The notes beneath the pieces are model-generated. The model ran no database searches and had not been told where the DNA came from. It saw only the letters and a program-made list of their open reading frames with translations. A DNA stretch of 64,000 nt. It comes from Mycobacterium arosiense ATCC BAA-1401 = DSM 45069 (GTDB lineage Bacteria > Actinomycetota > Actinomycetes > Mycobacteriales > Mycobacteriaceae). A program made the position numbers and the translations under genes. Each line of letters starts with the position of its first letter. Positions within the stretch are counted from its first letter, which is position 1. Shown one piece after another: positions 37,504 through 48,465 of this stretch. The stretch spans positions 37,401 to 101,400 of the forward strand of contig NZ_MVHG01000012.1 in NCBI RefSeq assembly GCF_002086125.1, written 5' to 3'.

Positions 37504-37607
37504 GTTGCCTCTTCAACTTTCAGAACAAATTAATGTGATACGGGCAGGCTAACCCCTCGCTCGGGTGATGAGTCTAGAGGTACGCCGTTGTGTCCAACGT
37601 GCCAACG

Positions 37608-38003
37608 CTACACAGGATTGTCGTGTCGAGGTGCCCCAAACTGCGGATTGACGTGCGATTGGCCGTGTATCCGGGTCGGTAACGTCAGCTCGTCGCGGTC
37701 GATGAAGCCGACGGCGAACGACGGCGCGGCGTGCCTAGGGCCGCCGTTGCGGCCGTTCGCCGGGGCCCCGGGCAGCTGCGCAAGCTCGCGCCGATGCAGG
37801 TATTCCAGCGCCTCCGGCATGCCTTCGGATGCCAGCGTGTGCACGTCCACAGCGCCGGCAAGTTCGGGGAATCCGTCGACGTCGGCCACTGCCGTCGCAT
37901 CCGGGGCGAGCTCCGATTCGAGCCGCCCAAGACCCAGCGCCGCCAGCATCAGCAGCGCCGGAACGCCGGCCACCAGCAACCACGACACACGAAGAGTAAA
38001 CAT
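37608..38003 (-). CDS. Small membrane protein (Rv3675-like)
   Basis: A 131-residue protein with one N-terminal transmembrane helix (SWLLVAGVPALLMLAALGL) and a hydrophilic remainder predicted outside the membrane. It matches Rv3675 by position between nth and crp. The segment ASEGMPEALEYLHRRELAQLPG resembles a proteolytic-processing/SHOCT-like helix. Function unknown. Confidence 0.8.
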   Translation of the reverse strand: MFTLRVSWLLVAGVPALLMLAALGLGRLESELAPDATAVADVDGFPELAGAVDVHTLASEGMPEALEYLHRRELAQLPGAPANGRNGGPRHAAPSFAVGFIDRDELTLPTRIHGQSHVNPQFGAPRHDNPV

Positions 38004-38059
38004 GGCCTTGAATCAACACGGGGTCTCGGCCAGATCACGAAATCAGTACTCTGTCGTAG

Positions 38060-38857
38060 GTGACAGCGGCAAAGTCGTCCGGGCATTCGAAATCGGCTCC
38101 GGCCCCCTCCGGCGGCATCGATGCCGGACGGTGGTCGCAGGAAACCCGGGTCGGCCGGGTGCGACGGGCTCGGCGGATGAATCGTACCCTGGCGCAAGCC
38201 TTTCCGGACGCGCACTGCGAGCTGGATTTCACCACGCCGCTGGAACTGACCGTCGCGACCATCCTGTCGGCGCAGAGCACCGATAAGCGGGTCAACCTCA
38301 CGACCCCGGCGCTGTTCAAGCGGTACCCCTCGGCGCTGGACTACGCGCAAGCCGACCGCGCCGAACTGGAAAACCTGATCCGCCCGACCGGTTTCTTCCG
38401 CAACAAGGCGTCCTCGCTGATCGGCCTGGGGCAGACCCTAATCGAACGGTTCGGCGGCGAGGTGCCGTCGACCATGGCCGAACTGGTCACCCTGCCGGGG
38501 GTGGGACGCAAGACCGCCAACGTCATCCTGGGCAACGCCTTCGGGATCCCCGGCATCACCGTCGACACCCATTTCGCGCGACTGGTGCACCGGTGGCGAT
38601 GGACCGCCGACAAGGACCCGGTCAAAATCGAGCACGCCGTGGGCGAGCTCATCGAACGCGACGAGTGGACCACGCTGAGCCACCGGGTGATCTTCCACGG
38701 CCGCCGGGTGTGCCACGCGCGCAAACCTGCGTGCGGCGTCTGCCTGATCGCCAAAGACTGCCCCTCCTTCGGCCTGGGACCCACCGAAGCGGTGCTGGCC
38801 GCGCCCCTGGTGAAGGGTCCGGAAACCGAGCACCTGCTCGCCCTGGCCGGGCTGTAA
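38060..38857 (+). CDS. nth: Endonuclease III
   Basis: A 265-residue DNA glycosylase/AP lyase that removes oxidised pyrimidines. The helix-hairpin-helix is [11 protein letters not shown] with catalytic Lys, the catalytic Asp is in TVDTHFAR, and the [4Fe-4S] loop is C-x6-C-x2-C-x5-C ([17 protein letters not shown]). The N-terminal 20 residues before GRWSQETR are longer than in M. tuberculosis, so a later start is possible. Divergent from the Rv3675-like gene. Confidence 0.95.
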   Translation: MTAAKSSGHSKSAPAPSGGIDAGRWSQETRVGRVRRARRMNRTLAQAFPDAHCELDFTTPLELTVATILSAQSTDKRVNLTTPALFKRYPSALDYAQADRAELENLIRPTGFFRNKASSLIGLGQTLIERFGGEVPSTMAELVTLPGVGRKTANVILGNAFGIPGITVDTHFARLVHRWRWTADKDPVKIEHAVGELIERDEWTTLSHRVIFHGRRVCHARKPACGVCLIAKDCPSFGLGPTEAVLAAPLVKGPETEHLLALAGL

Positions 38858-38908
38858 GCCGGTCCGCGACCGACGCGCGGGGACCGCATTGCTATCTGGA
38901 GGCCGACG

Positions 38909-39556
38909 TTGAGCCGGAAGGCCCGCTGGCACATCGCGATTCTGGCGGTGGTGGTGGCGCTGATCGCGGCGCTGCTCGCCCAGCTGCGCGATGACTCCGA
39001 CACGACTGCCGCGCCCGCGAGCAACCCGGCGGTGGCCGACCGGGAACACCGCGACGCCGACACGCCCGCCGCATTGTCGGGTCCGCGGCAGCGTGCCAAC
39101 CTGTCGCCGTGCCCCGGGGCCGGAAATGGCCCCGGTCCCGAGGCGCTGCGCGGCGTTACGGCGGAGTGTGCCGCCGACGGTTCGGCTGTCAACGTCGGCC
39201 GCGCGGTGGCCGGGCGTCGGGTGGTCCTCAACTTGTGGGCGTATTGGTGCGCGCCGTGCGCCGCCGAACTGCCCGCGATGGCCGAGTATCAACGTCGGGA
39301 AGGTTCGGACGTGACGGTGGTGACGGTGCATCAAGACGAAAACGAGACGGCGGCCTTGCTGCGGCTGGCCGAGCTCGGGGTGCGCCTGCCGACCCTGCAG
39401 GACGGTCGTCGCCGGGTCGCGGCCGCGCTGCGGGTGGTTAATGTGATGCCCGCGACGGTGGTCCTGCGGCCGGACGGTAGCGTTGCCCAGACGCTGCCAC
39501 GAGCTTTCACCACTGCCGATGAGATCGCGGCTGCGATCGGCAACGACAGGGGATAA
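38909..39556 (+). CDS. Membrane-anchored thioredoxin-like protein (Rv3673c-like)
   Basis: A 215-residue TlpA/ResA-type protein. A signal anchor (HIAILAVVVALIAALLA, residues 8-24) is followed by an extracytoplasmic thioredoxin fold with WCAPC (near residue 113) and a cis-Pro region MPATVVL. It likely reduces or forms disulfides outside the membrane. Part of the nth-to-marP rightward run. Confidence 0.9.
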   Translation: MSRKARWHIAILAVVVALIAALLAQLRDDSDTTAAPASNPAVADREHRDADTPAALSGPRQRANLSPCPGAGNGPGPEALRGVTAECAADGSAVNVGRAVAGRRVVLNLWAYWCAPCAAELPAMAEYQRREGSDVTVVTVHQDENETAALLRLAELGVRLPTLQDGRRRVAAALRVVNVMPATVVLRPDGSVAQTLPRAFTTADEIAAAIGNDRG

Positions 39557-39585
39557 GCGGAAAAATTGAACCGACTGGAGGGGCC

Positions 39586-40401
39586 GTGAGTGCTGGGGGT
39601 TCGCCCCTGCGGAATGGGGACCCCGCTCCCGCGCGCGGGGCCGTTTCGCTGCGGCCCGACGCCAGCCCGTCCTGGCTGCGTCCGCTGGTCGGCAATGTCG
39701 ATGACGTTCCCGACGCGGCTCGGCGCCGGCTGCCGGCCGACGTGGTGGCGATGATCACCAGCAAGGCCGTGTCCGCGGTGACGACCCTGCGCGGTGGCGG
39801 CCGCGACGCCGCTGTGCTGGTGTTGTTCTCCGGTTCGGAATCGGGCCCGCCCGATGGTGGTTTCCCCGACGACGCCGACCTGCTGGTGACCGTGCGGGCG
39901 TCGACGCTGCGCCACCACGCCGGCCAGGCGGCGTTTCCCGGCGGCGCGTCCGATCCGACCGACGCCGGCCCGGTGGACACCGCGCTGCGCGAGGCCCACG
40001 AGGAAACGGGAATCGACGTCAGCAGGCTGCATCCCCTGGCGACGATGGAAAAGATGTTCATCGCGCCCTCGCAGTTCCACGTCGTCCCGGTGCTGGCGTA
40101 CTCGCCGGATCCAGGTCCGGTGGCCGTCGTCAACGAGGCCGAAACGGCGATCGTGGCGCGAGTTCCATTGCGCGCCTTCGTCAATCCGGCCAACCGGCTG
40201 ATGGTGTACCGCGGCGATCTCGGGCGTCGGTGGGCCGGCCCGGCGTTTCTGCTCAACGAGATGCTGGTATGGGGATTCACTGGCCAGGTGATTTCTGCGC
40301 TACTCGACGTGGCGGGCTGGGCCCAGCCGTGGGACACCACCGACGAGCGCGAGTTGGACGCGGCGATGGCGCTGGTCGGCGAGGGGGGCGGGCTGCGATG
40401 A
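39586..40401 (+). CDS. NUDIX hydrolase, CoA-pyrophosphatase type (Rv3672c-like)
   Basis: A 271-residue NUDIX protein. The Nudix helix core is ALREAHEETGID (near residue 143) preceded by the CoA-type segment RHHAGQAAFPGG. This subgroup hydrolyses CoA to phosphopantetheine and ADP in characterised members. Its stop overlaps the marP start (ATGA). Confidence 0.88.
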   Translation: MSAGGSPLRNGDPAPARGAVSLRPDASPSWLRPLVGNVDDVPDAARRRLPADVVAMITSKAVSAVTTLRGGGRDAAVLVLFSGSESGPPDGGFPDDADLLVTVRASTLRHHAGQAAFPGGASDPTDAGPVDTALREAHEETGIDVSRLHPLATMEKMFIAPSQFHVVPVLAYSPDPGPVAVVNEAETAIVARVPLRAFVNPANRLMVYRGDLGRRWAGPAFLLNEMLVWGFTGQVISALLDVAGWAQPWDTTDERELDAAMALVGEGGGLR

Positions 40402-41600
40402 ATTCGATGACCCCGTCGCAGTGGTTGGACGTCGCCGTCCTGGCGGTCGCGTTCATCGCGGCGGTCTCGGGCTGGCGGTCGGGCGCATTGGGCTCGTTGC
40501 TGTCGTTCGTGGGGGTGTTACTGGGCGCCATCGCCGGGGTGCTGCTGGCGCCCCATCTGGTCAGCCACATCGCCGCGCCGCGCGCGAAATTGTTTGCCGC
40601 GCTGTTCTTGATCCTCGCGCTGGTGGTCGTCGGTGAGGTCGCCGGAGTGGTGCTGGGACGCGCCGTCCGCGGCGCGATCCGCAGCCGTTCCATCCGTACG
40701 GTCGACTCGGTCATCGGGGTGGCGGTCCAGCTGGTCGTGGTCCTGACCGCCGCGTGGTTGCTGGCCACGCCGCTGACCCAGTCCAAGGACCAGCCGGAAC
40801 TGGCCGCGGCGGTTCGCGGCTCTCGAGTGTTGGCTCAGGTCAACGACGTAGCGCCGCCCTGGCTCAAGACGGTGCCCAAGCGGCTTTCGGCGCTGCTGAA
40901 CACTTCTGGTCTGCCCGCGGTGCTGGAGCCGTTCAGCCGCACCCCCGTCATCCCGGTGGCTTCTCCCGATCCCGAGCTGGCCGGCAACCCGGTGGTCCAG
41001 GCCTCCGCCCCCAGCGTGGTCAAGGTGCGCAGCCTGGCCCCCAGTTGCCAGAAAGTGTTGGAGGGCAGCGGATTTGTGATCGCGCCCGATCGAGTGATGA
41101 CCAACGCGCACGTGGTGGCCGGCTCCAACAGCGTTCAGATCTACGCCAGCGGCAATCCGCTGGACGCCACCGTGGTGTCCTACGATCCGTCGGTCGACAT
41201 CGCGATCCTGGCCGTCCCCAATCTGCCCCCGCCACCGTTGGCTTTCGCCCAGGGTGAGGCGAAAACCGGTGCCAGCGTCGTAGTCCTGGGTTATCCCGGT
41301 GGCGGAAACTTCACCGCGACCCCGGCCAGGGTTCGCGAGCTGATCAAGCTGAGCGGCCCCGACATCTACCGTGATCCGGCGCCGGTCACCCGTGATGTCT
41401 ACACGATCAGAGCCAGTGTGGAACAAGGCAATTCGGGCGGTCCGCTGATCGATCTCGATGGGCATGTGCTCGGGGTGGTGTTCGGCGCGGCGGTCGATGA
41501 CCCTGACACCGGCTTCGTGCTGACCGCCGACGAGGTGGCCGGTCAACTTGCCAGGGTCGGTGACACCCAACTGGTGGGCACCGGGTCCTGCGTCAGCTGA
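40398..41600 (+). CDS. marP: Membrane serine protease MarP
   Basis: A 400-residue periplasmic protease needed for acid resistance in M. tuberculosis (Rv3671c). Four N-terminal transmembrane helices (residues about 8-130) are followed by a chymotrypsin-like domain with His in TNAHVVAG, Asp in SVDIAILA and Ser in GNSGGPLI. Cysteines in APSCQK and GSCVS match the stabilising disulfide. The ATG at 40398 overlaps the Nudix stop. The longer upstream frame is a shadow of the Nudix gene. Confidence 0.95.
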   Translation: MNSMTPSQWLDVAVLAVAFIAAVSGWRSGALGSLLSFVGVLLGAIAGVLLAPHLVSHIAAPRAKLFAALFLILALVVVGEVAGVVLGRAVRGAIRSRSIRTVDSVIGVAVQLVVVLTAAWLLATPLTQSKDQPELAAAVRGSRVLAQVNDVAPPWLKTVPKRLSALLNTSGLPAVLEPFSRTPVIPVASPDPELAGNPVVQASAPSVVKVRSLAPSCQKVLEGSGFVIAPDRVMTNAHVVAGSNSVQIYASGNPLDATVVSYDPSVDIAILAVPNLPPPPLAFAQGEAKTGASVVVLGYPGGGNFTATPARVRELIKLSGPDIYRDPAPVTRDVYTIRASVEQGNSGGPLIDLDGHVLGVVFGAAVDDPDTGFVLTADEVAGQLARVGDTQLVGTGSCVS

Positions 41601-41634
41601 GCCGCCGCGGGGGTCCTGCGTCGGCTGAGCCGCC
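41583..41634 (+). repeat. Direct repeat duplicating the marP 3' end
   Basis: A 24-base sequence gggtcctgcgtcagctgagc plus cgcc at 41583-41606 recurs at 41611-41634 with one change (a to g). The first copy encodes the last MarP codons and stop; the second is non-coding. Confidence 0.8.
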
Positions 41635-41637
41635 AGG

Positions 41638-42597
41638 TCACCTCGCCCGGGTCAGGTGCACCTGTTCGAGGAACCTCGTCAAGTGCTTGTTGATTTCCTC
41701 GGGCGCCTCTTCGTGGCTGAAATGCGCTGCGCCGGAGATGGATACGTAGCGTCCCTGTGGCGCGTAGCGTTGCGTTCGGTCCACCGGGTCGGCCAGCACG
41801 TAGGGATCGGCGTCACCGCGCAGGTGTAACAGCGGCACGCTGAGCTGCTGGCTCATCGACCTCATGAAACGCCGGCCTTCGTCGCGCAGCTGGCTGCGGA
41901 CGGCCCACCGCTGGTACTCGCACGCGCTGTGCGCGGCCGCCGGGATCTGGATCGCCGTGCGCAGATGGCCGATGGTCTCCGAAAAGTCTTCGGAGGCAAG
42001 CCATTTGCCACAGCTGCGGCTGCGGACCAAGCGCTCGATCTCGGCGCCGTCGTCGCGGGTCAACAGGCGCTCGGGCCACAGCGGTACTTGGTATTGCAGC
42101 AGCGTCGGCAGTAGCGCGTAACCCTGGTCGCGTCGCGTCAACGTCGATCGCCGCAACGCCGCCGGGTGCGGCGAACTGATCAGCGCGATCGCCGACACCA
42201 GCCGCGGATGCAGCAACGCGGCGGCCCAGCAGCCCAGTCCTCCGTCGGCGTGGCCCACCAGGGTCGCCGAAGAGTGCCCCAGCGCCCGAATGAGTCCGGC
42301 CGCGTCGCCGGCCATCGTCCAGCCGTCGTAGCCGCGGGGTGGCTTATCGCTGCCCCCGTAGCCCCGCAGGTCGACGGCCACCACGCGCGCCCCGCGCAGT
42401 CCGCGCAGCTGATGACGCCACGACCACCAGAACGATCCGAAACCGTGCAGCAACATCACCAGCGGGCGCGACGTGGCCGGCGAGCCGTCGGCATCGTCGC
42501 GGGCCTCGACAACGTGGAAGCGGATGCCGTTGGCGTGCACATCGAGATGGCGCCATGGCCCGTCGATGCGGGTCACCGACGGATCCGGCGGCGCCAT
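41638..42597 (-). CDS. ephE: Alpha/beta hydrolase, epoxide-hydrolase type
   Basis: A 319-residue alpha/beta hydrolase. The oxyanion motif is HGFGSFWW (near residue 51), the nucleophile Asp is in VGHADGG (near residue 117), and the catalytic His is in AAHFSHEE. Asp rather than Ser at the elbow supports epoxide hydrolase or dehalogenase chemistry. It begins one base after the Rv3669-like stop. Confidence 0.88.
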   Translation of the reverse strand: MAPPDPSVTRIDGPWRHLDVHANGIRFHVVEARDDADGSPATSRPLVMLLHGFGSFWWSWRHQLRGLRGARVVAVDLRGYGGSDKPPRGYDGWTMAGDAAGLIRALGHSSATLVGHADGGLGCWAAALLHPRLVSAIALISSPHPAALRRSTLTRRDQGYALLPTLLQYQVPLWPERLLTRDDGAEIERLVRSRSCGKWLASEDFSETIGHLRTAIQIPAAAHSACEYQRWAVRSQLRDEGRRFMRSMSQQLSVPLLHLRGDADPYVLADPVDRTQRYAPQGRYVSISGAAHFSHEEAPEEINKHLTRFLEQVHLTRAR

Positions 42598-43137
42598 CTA
42601 CCAACCCGACGGATCGGCGGCGGCGCCGTTTCCGGGCTTCGCGTGTTTGCCGTGCGACTCGGGGAGCTGCTTGGCGCCGGGGGCCTTGTCGTGGCCCGGC
42701 GTGAGGGCGGTGCGTGTCTCCTTGACCGATTCGATCGTCTGGCGCGGTCCCCGTATCCGGCGGACCTTGAGGAAGCCCAGCAAAGCCAGCACGGCGCCCA
42801 CGACCACCATCACCCCGAACACGATCAGGTATGCCGCCCAGCGCCATAGCCAGGTGTCGAGCAGCTCGGCGACGAAGAAGAAGAAAAAGAAGGTGGAGTA
42901 GAACAGCACCACCAGCGCGGCGATGAAGAAGACGCTCCCGGTCAACCCCTTTTTGACGTCGCGGGTAATCTCGGCGCGCGCCAGTTCGACTTCGGCGCGC
43001 ACCAGCGTGGACACCTGGGTGGTCGCGTCTTTGATCAGGTCACCGATCGACGGCTCGGCGGATTTGGCATGCGGGTCGGTCAACGGAATCGTGGTCAGGG
43101 TGCTGGGCACACCGTTCTTGCCATCGGCTTTGCTCAC
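42598..43137 (-). CDS. Holin-X-type phage-holin-superfamily membrane protein (Rv3669-like)
   Basis: A 179-residue protein of the actinobacterial holin-X superfamily III. An amphipathic N-terminus (VRAEVELARAEITRDVKKG) precedes two transmembrane helices: GSVFFIAALVVLFYSTFFFF (Phe-rich) and AAYLIVFGVMVVVGAVLALL. The GTG at 43137 was chosen because the upstream frame lacks homologous features. It is translationally adjacent to ephE. No lysis role is established for this family in mycobacteria. Confidence 0.85.
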   Translation of the reverse strand: MSKADGKNGVPSTLTTIPLTDPHAKSAEPSIGDLIKDATTQVSTLVRAEVELARAEITRDVKKGLTGSVFFIAALVVLFYSTFFFFFFVAELLDTWLWRWAAYLIVFGVMVVVGAVLALLGFLKVRRIRGPRQTIESVKETRTALTPGHDKAPGAKQLPESHGKHAKPGNGAAADPSGW

Positions 43138-43399
43138 AGACGGTCCTCTTTCGTCGTTGCCCGGCTCGCTGTCGTCGCGGTTTATGTTGCCATGCGGCCC
43201 CCGAATAGACGAAGCCAGACGATCCCGGCCCGGTGTTGCGGTGCGGGTTCGACGATCCCGAAACCAGTTCCGTTCGGACACCAGGCGGTCGCGACGCCGT
43301 GCCGGCGCGATGCGCTTCCGGAAGGCGAACATCGGATCGCGGCCGATTACACTCGGCCAAGCCGGTCGCGATGTCCGGCCGACCGATAGGAGTAGGGCC

Positions 43400-44098
43400 G
43401 TGCGGAGGGCGCACCGATGCTTCTTAGTGGCGATGGTTGCCCTGCTCGTGGCCGCGATGGGTTCGTATGCCCGTTCGGCCGCCGCTGACGTCCGGATCCC
43501 TTTAGGCGGTGGGGCGGGCATCGTCATCAACGGCGACACCTTGTGCACCCTGACCACCATCGGCGGCGACGCCGCCGGCGAGCTGATCGGCTTCACCTCC
43601 GCGCACTGCGGCGGCCCGGGGGCCCAGGTCACCGCCGAGGGCGCCGAAAACGCCGGCGTGCTGGGCACCATGGTCGCCGGCAATGACAACCTCGACTACG
43701 CGGTCATCAAGTTCGACCCGGCCAAGGTGACGCCGGTGGCCAACTTCAACGGCTTCTTGATCAGTGGCATCGGTCCGGACCCCGCCTTCGGCGAGATCGC
43801 CTGCAAACAGGGCCGCACGACCGGCAATTCTTGCGGCGTCACCTGGGGCATGGGTCAGGCGCCGGGCACCATCGTCATGCAGGTCTGCGGTCAACCGGGC
43901 GACTCCGGCGCGCCGGTCACCGTCAACAATCAGCTGGTCGGCATGATTCACGGCGCCTTCAGCGACAACCTGCCGACCTGCGTCATCAAGTACATTCCGC
44001 TGCACACGCCGGCTGTGGTCCAGTCGTTCAACGCGATCCTGGCCGATATCAACAGCAAACACCGGCCCGGCGCGGGGTTCAGCCCGCTGCCGGGCTGA
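43400..44098 (+). CDS. Secreted trypsin-like serine protease (Rv3668c-like)
   Basis: A 232-residue exported protease. An N-terminal signal peptide (FLVAMVALLVAAMGSYARSA) precedes the catalytic His in TSAHCG, Asp in NLDYAVIKF and Ser in PGDSGAPV. Four Cys residues outside the signal may form disulfides. GTG start at 43400. Converges with acs. Confidence 0.9.
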   Translation: MRRAHRCFLVAMVALLVAAMGSYARSAAADVRIPLGGGAGIVINGDTLCTLTTIGGDAAGELIGFTSAHCGGPGAQVTAEGAENAGVLGTMVAGNDNLDYAVIKFDPAKVTPVANFNGFLISGIGPDPAFGEIACKQGRTTGNSCGVTWGMGQAPGTIVMQVCGQPGDSGAPVTVNNQLVGMIHGAFSDNLPTCVIKYIPLHTPAVVQSFNAILADINSKHRPGAGFSPLPG

Positions 44099-44108
44099 AC
44101 CGCGGCGA

Positions 44109-46061
<1,953 letters not shown>

Positions 46062-46211
46062 TAAGTTCTCTCCTGGGTCGAGACTGCGCCGTTCGGCGGC
46101 CGTGCGCGGTGGCCGACTGCGAGCCTAGTCGGGTGAGGCGTAGCTGTGCGAGCGGTAGCCGTGCGCGCGAATCCGGGGTCAAAGTGCGCGCCGTGCCGGA
46201 TAATCACCGGT

Positions 46212-46751
46212 GTGCCGGGTCAGGGGCGGGGTGTCCGCCGACTAGCGTCCAACTTTGCCGCGGTCGCAACGGTTTACGCGGCAGGCTTGCCGGGTTGGCC
46301 CGCAGCGGCCGTGCCGTTGGAGAGCGGCGACCAGGCCACGCCGTGCCGGTCGGAGCAGGTCGCCGTGACCGCCTCGCCGGCGGAAGGCGCGGTGGGTCAT
46401 CGCGCGGTGACGTTGGTGTTCACCCTCGCGGGCGGTGCCGAGCCGTGCACGCTCACCGGATACGCCTGGGTGGATTCGGGCGCGGGCGGGCCACTGATTC
46501 ACGCGGAGCCCACGCCGCGCGGCTACCTCGGCGGGCTGCCGGCCGGCGTCAATGAGCCGCCGACGGTCATCTTGTCGATATCGACCCAGGGGCAGGCCAT
46601 CGTCGAGGGCACCGCCGTCGACGCCGACGGCAAGCCGTGCCCCACCTATACCGACCTGATGGTCAACCCGCCGGACACCACCGATGTGGCGACCGTGTCG
46701 GCGACGATCGACGCCTGCGCGCTGCAGGTGCACCCGATCACCGCGGTCTGA
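46212..46751 (+). CDS. Secreted DUF4232 domain protein
   Basis: A 179-residue protein with a signal-peptide-like start (LASNFAAVATVYAAGLPGWPAAA) and a C-terminal beta-rich DUF4232 domain: TPCRSEQVAVTAS, CTLTGYAWVD and IDACALQVHPIT, with four Cys likely in disulfides. A GTG at 46146 would give a longer form but weakens the signal sequence. It precedes the dpp operon by about 75 bases. Confidence 0.75.
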   Translation: MPGQGRGVRRLASNFAAVATVYAAGLPGWPAAAVPLESGDQATPCRSEQVAVTASPAEGAVGHRAVTLVFTLAGGAEPCTLTGYAWVDSGAGGPLIHAEPTPRGYLGGLPAGVNEPPTVILSISTQGQAIVEGTAVDADGKPCPTYTDLMVNPPDTTDVATVSATIDACALQVHPITAV

Positions 46752-46825
46752 GCGACTCAGGAGCCGACGATCCACCGTACCGGCGCTTCACCGTCGCGCG
46801 ACGTCAGGCCCTAGGGTCGGGTGTC

Positions 46826-48463
46826 ATGCGTGCGATGCGGACCCCGTCGGCCTGGCTGGCCCCGGTTGCCGCCGCGATGCTCGTGATCGCCGCGGTGACC
46901 GGATGCGGTGGCGGTGTGCTCAGTCCGGATCTGGTGGTGGTCAACGGCGGGGAACCGCCGAATCCGCTGATCCCCACCGGCACCAACGACAGCCTGGGTG
47001 GCCGCATCCTCGATCGGCTCTTCGCCGGGCTGATGTCCTACGACGCCGCCGGCAACCCGTGGCCGGAGGTCGCCGAATCCGTCGACACCCCCGACAACGT
47101 CAACTACCGCATCGTCCTCAAACCCGGCTGGACGTTCACCGATGGCTCGCCGGTGACGGCCCATTCGTTCGTCGACGCATGGAACTACGGGGCGTTGAGC
47201 AGCAACGGCCAACTGCAGCAGAGCTTTTTCAGTCCGATCGAGGGCTTCGATGCCGTCGCCGGGCCGGCCGGTGGCAGCAAGCCGGCCCTCACCACCATGT
47301 CCGGCCTGAAGGTGATCAACGACCGCGAGTTCACCGTCCGGCTGAAGGCACCCACCATCGACTTCAAGCTGCGGCTGGGCCACAGCGCGTTCTATCCCTT
47401 GCCCCAGGCGGCCTTTCGGGACATGAGCGCCTTCGGGCAGCACCCGATCGGCAACGGCCCCTACAAACTCGCCGACGGTCCCGACGGGCCCGCATGGGAG
47501 CACAACGTCCGAATTGACCTGCGGCCCAACCCCGCTTACCACGGCAACCGCAGGCCACGCAACAGGGGGCTGCGGTTCGAGTTCTACGCCAACCTGGACA
47601 CCGCCTACGCCGACCTGCTCTCCGGCAACCTCGACGTCTTGGACACCATTCCGTCCAGCGCGCTGACGATATTCCGGCGCGACCTGGGCGGCAATTGGGC
47701 CAGCGGGCCCGTCGCCGTCAGCCAATCGCTTGACACGCCGCTGCGGCTGCCACACTTCGGCGGCGAGGAAGGGCGGCTGCGCCGGTTGGCGTTGTCGGCG
47801 GCCATCAACCGCCCGCAGATCTGTCGGCAGATCTTCAACGACACCCGCAGCCCGGCGCGCGACTTCACCGCCAGCTCGCTGCCGGGATTCGACCCCAACA
47901 TCGCCGGCAGCGACGCACTGGACTTCAATCCCGAGCGGGCACGCCAACTTTGGGCCCAAGCCAATGCGATCGCGCCATGGAGCGGGCGCTATGCCATCGC
48001 CTACAACGCCGATAGCGGCCATCAGGAGTGGGTGGACGCGGTGGCCAACACCATCAAAAACGTGCTGGGCATCGATGCCGTCGGCGCTCCGCAGCCCACC
48101 TTCGCCGGGTTCCGCACCCAGATCACCAACCGCACGATGGACACCGCGTTCCGGGCCGGCTGGATCGGCGACTACCCGTCGATGATCGAGTTCCTCGCCC
48201 CGCTGTATGCCACCGGCGCGGGATCCAATGACGTCGGATATTCCAGCCGCGAGTTCGATGCCGGCTTGGCCGCCGCCGAGGCGGCACCCGACTTGCGGCA
48301 GGCCGACGCGCTGGTCAACCTCGCGCAGCGAATCCTGTTGCACGACATGCCCGCCGTGCCGCTGTGGTACTACATCGCCGTGCTCGGCTGGTCACCACAG
48401 GTCAGCGCCGTCAAGGTCAGCTGGAACGGGCTGCCCGACTACGAGAACCTTGTCAAGGCTTGA
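46826..48463 (+). CDS. dppA: Dipeptide ABC transporter, substrate-binding lipoprotein
   Basis: A 545-residue periplasmic binding protein of the SBP_bac_5 family. The lipobox AAVTGC (Cys near residue 29) predicts lipid anchoring. Domain landmarks are DGSPVTAHSFVDAWN and GNGPYKLAD. DppABCD imports peptides and, in M. tuberculosis, also heme. First gene of the four-gene dpp operon; the start ATG at 46826 begins the signal peptide directly. Confidence 0.95.
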   Translation: MRAMRTPSAWLAPVAAAMLVIAAVTGCGGGVLSPDLVVVNGGEPPNPLIPTGTNDSLGGRILDRLFAGLMSYDAAGNPWPEVAESVDTPDNVNYRIVLKPGWTFTDGSPVTAHSFVDAWNYGALSSNGQLQQSFFSPIEGFDAVAGPAGGSKPALTTMSGLKVINDREFTVRLKAPTIDFKLRLGHSAFYPLPQAAFRDMSAFGQHPIGNGPYKLADGPDGPAWEHNVRIDLRPNPAYHGNRRPRNRGLRFEFYANLDTAYADLLSGNLDVLDTIPSSALTIFRRDLGGNWASGPVAVSQSLDTPLRLPHFGGEEGRLRRLALSAAINRPQICRQIFNDTRSPARDFTASSLPGFDPNIAGSDALDFNPERARQLWAQANAIAPWSGRYAIAYNADSGHQEWVDAVANTIKNVLGIDAVGAPQPTFAGFRTQITNRTMDTAFRAGWIGDYPSMIEFLAPLYATGAGSNDVGYSSREFDAGLAAAEAAPDLRQADALVNLAQRILLHDMPAVPLWYYIAVLGWSPQVSAVKVSWNGLPDYENLVKA

Positions 48464-48465
48464 AC

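Noticed and set aside
46811..48343. A 510-codon minus-strand open frame
   Set aside because: Antisense to dppA and without protein-like features.
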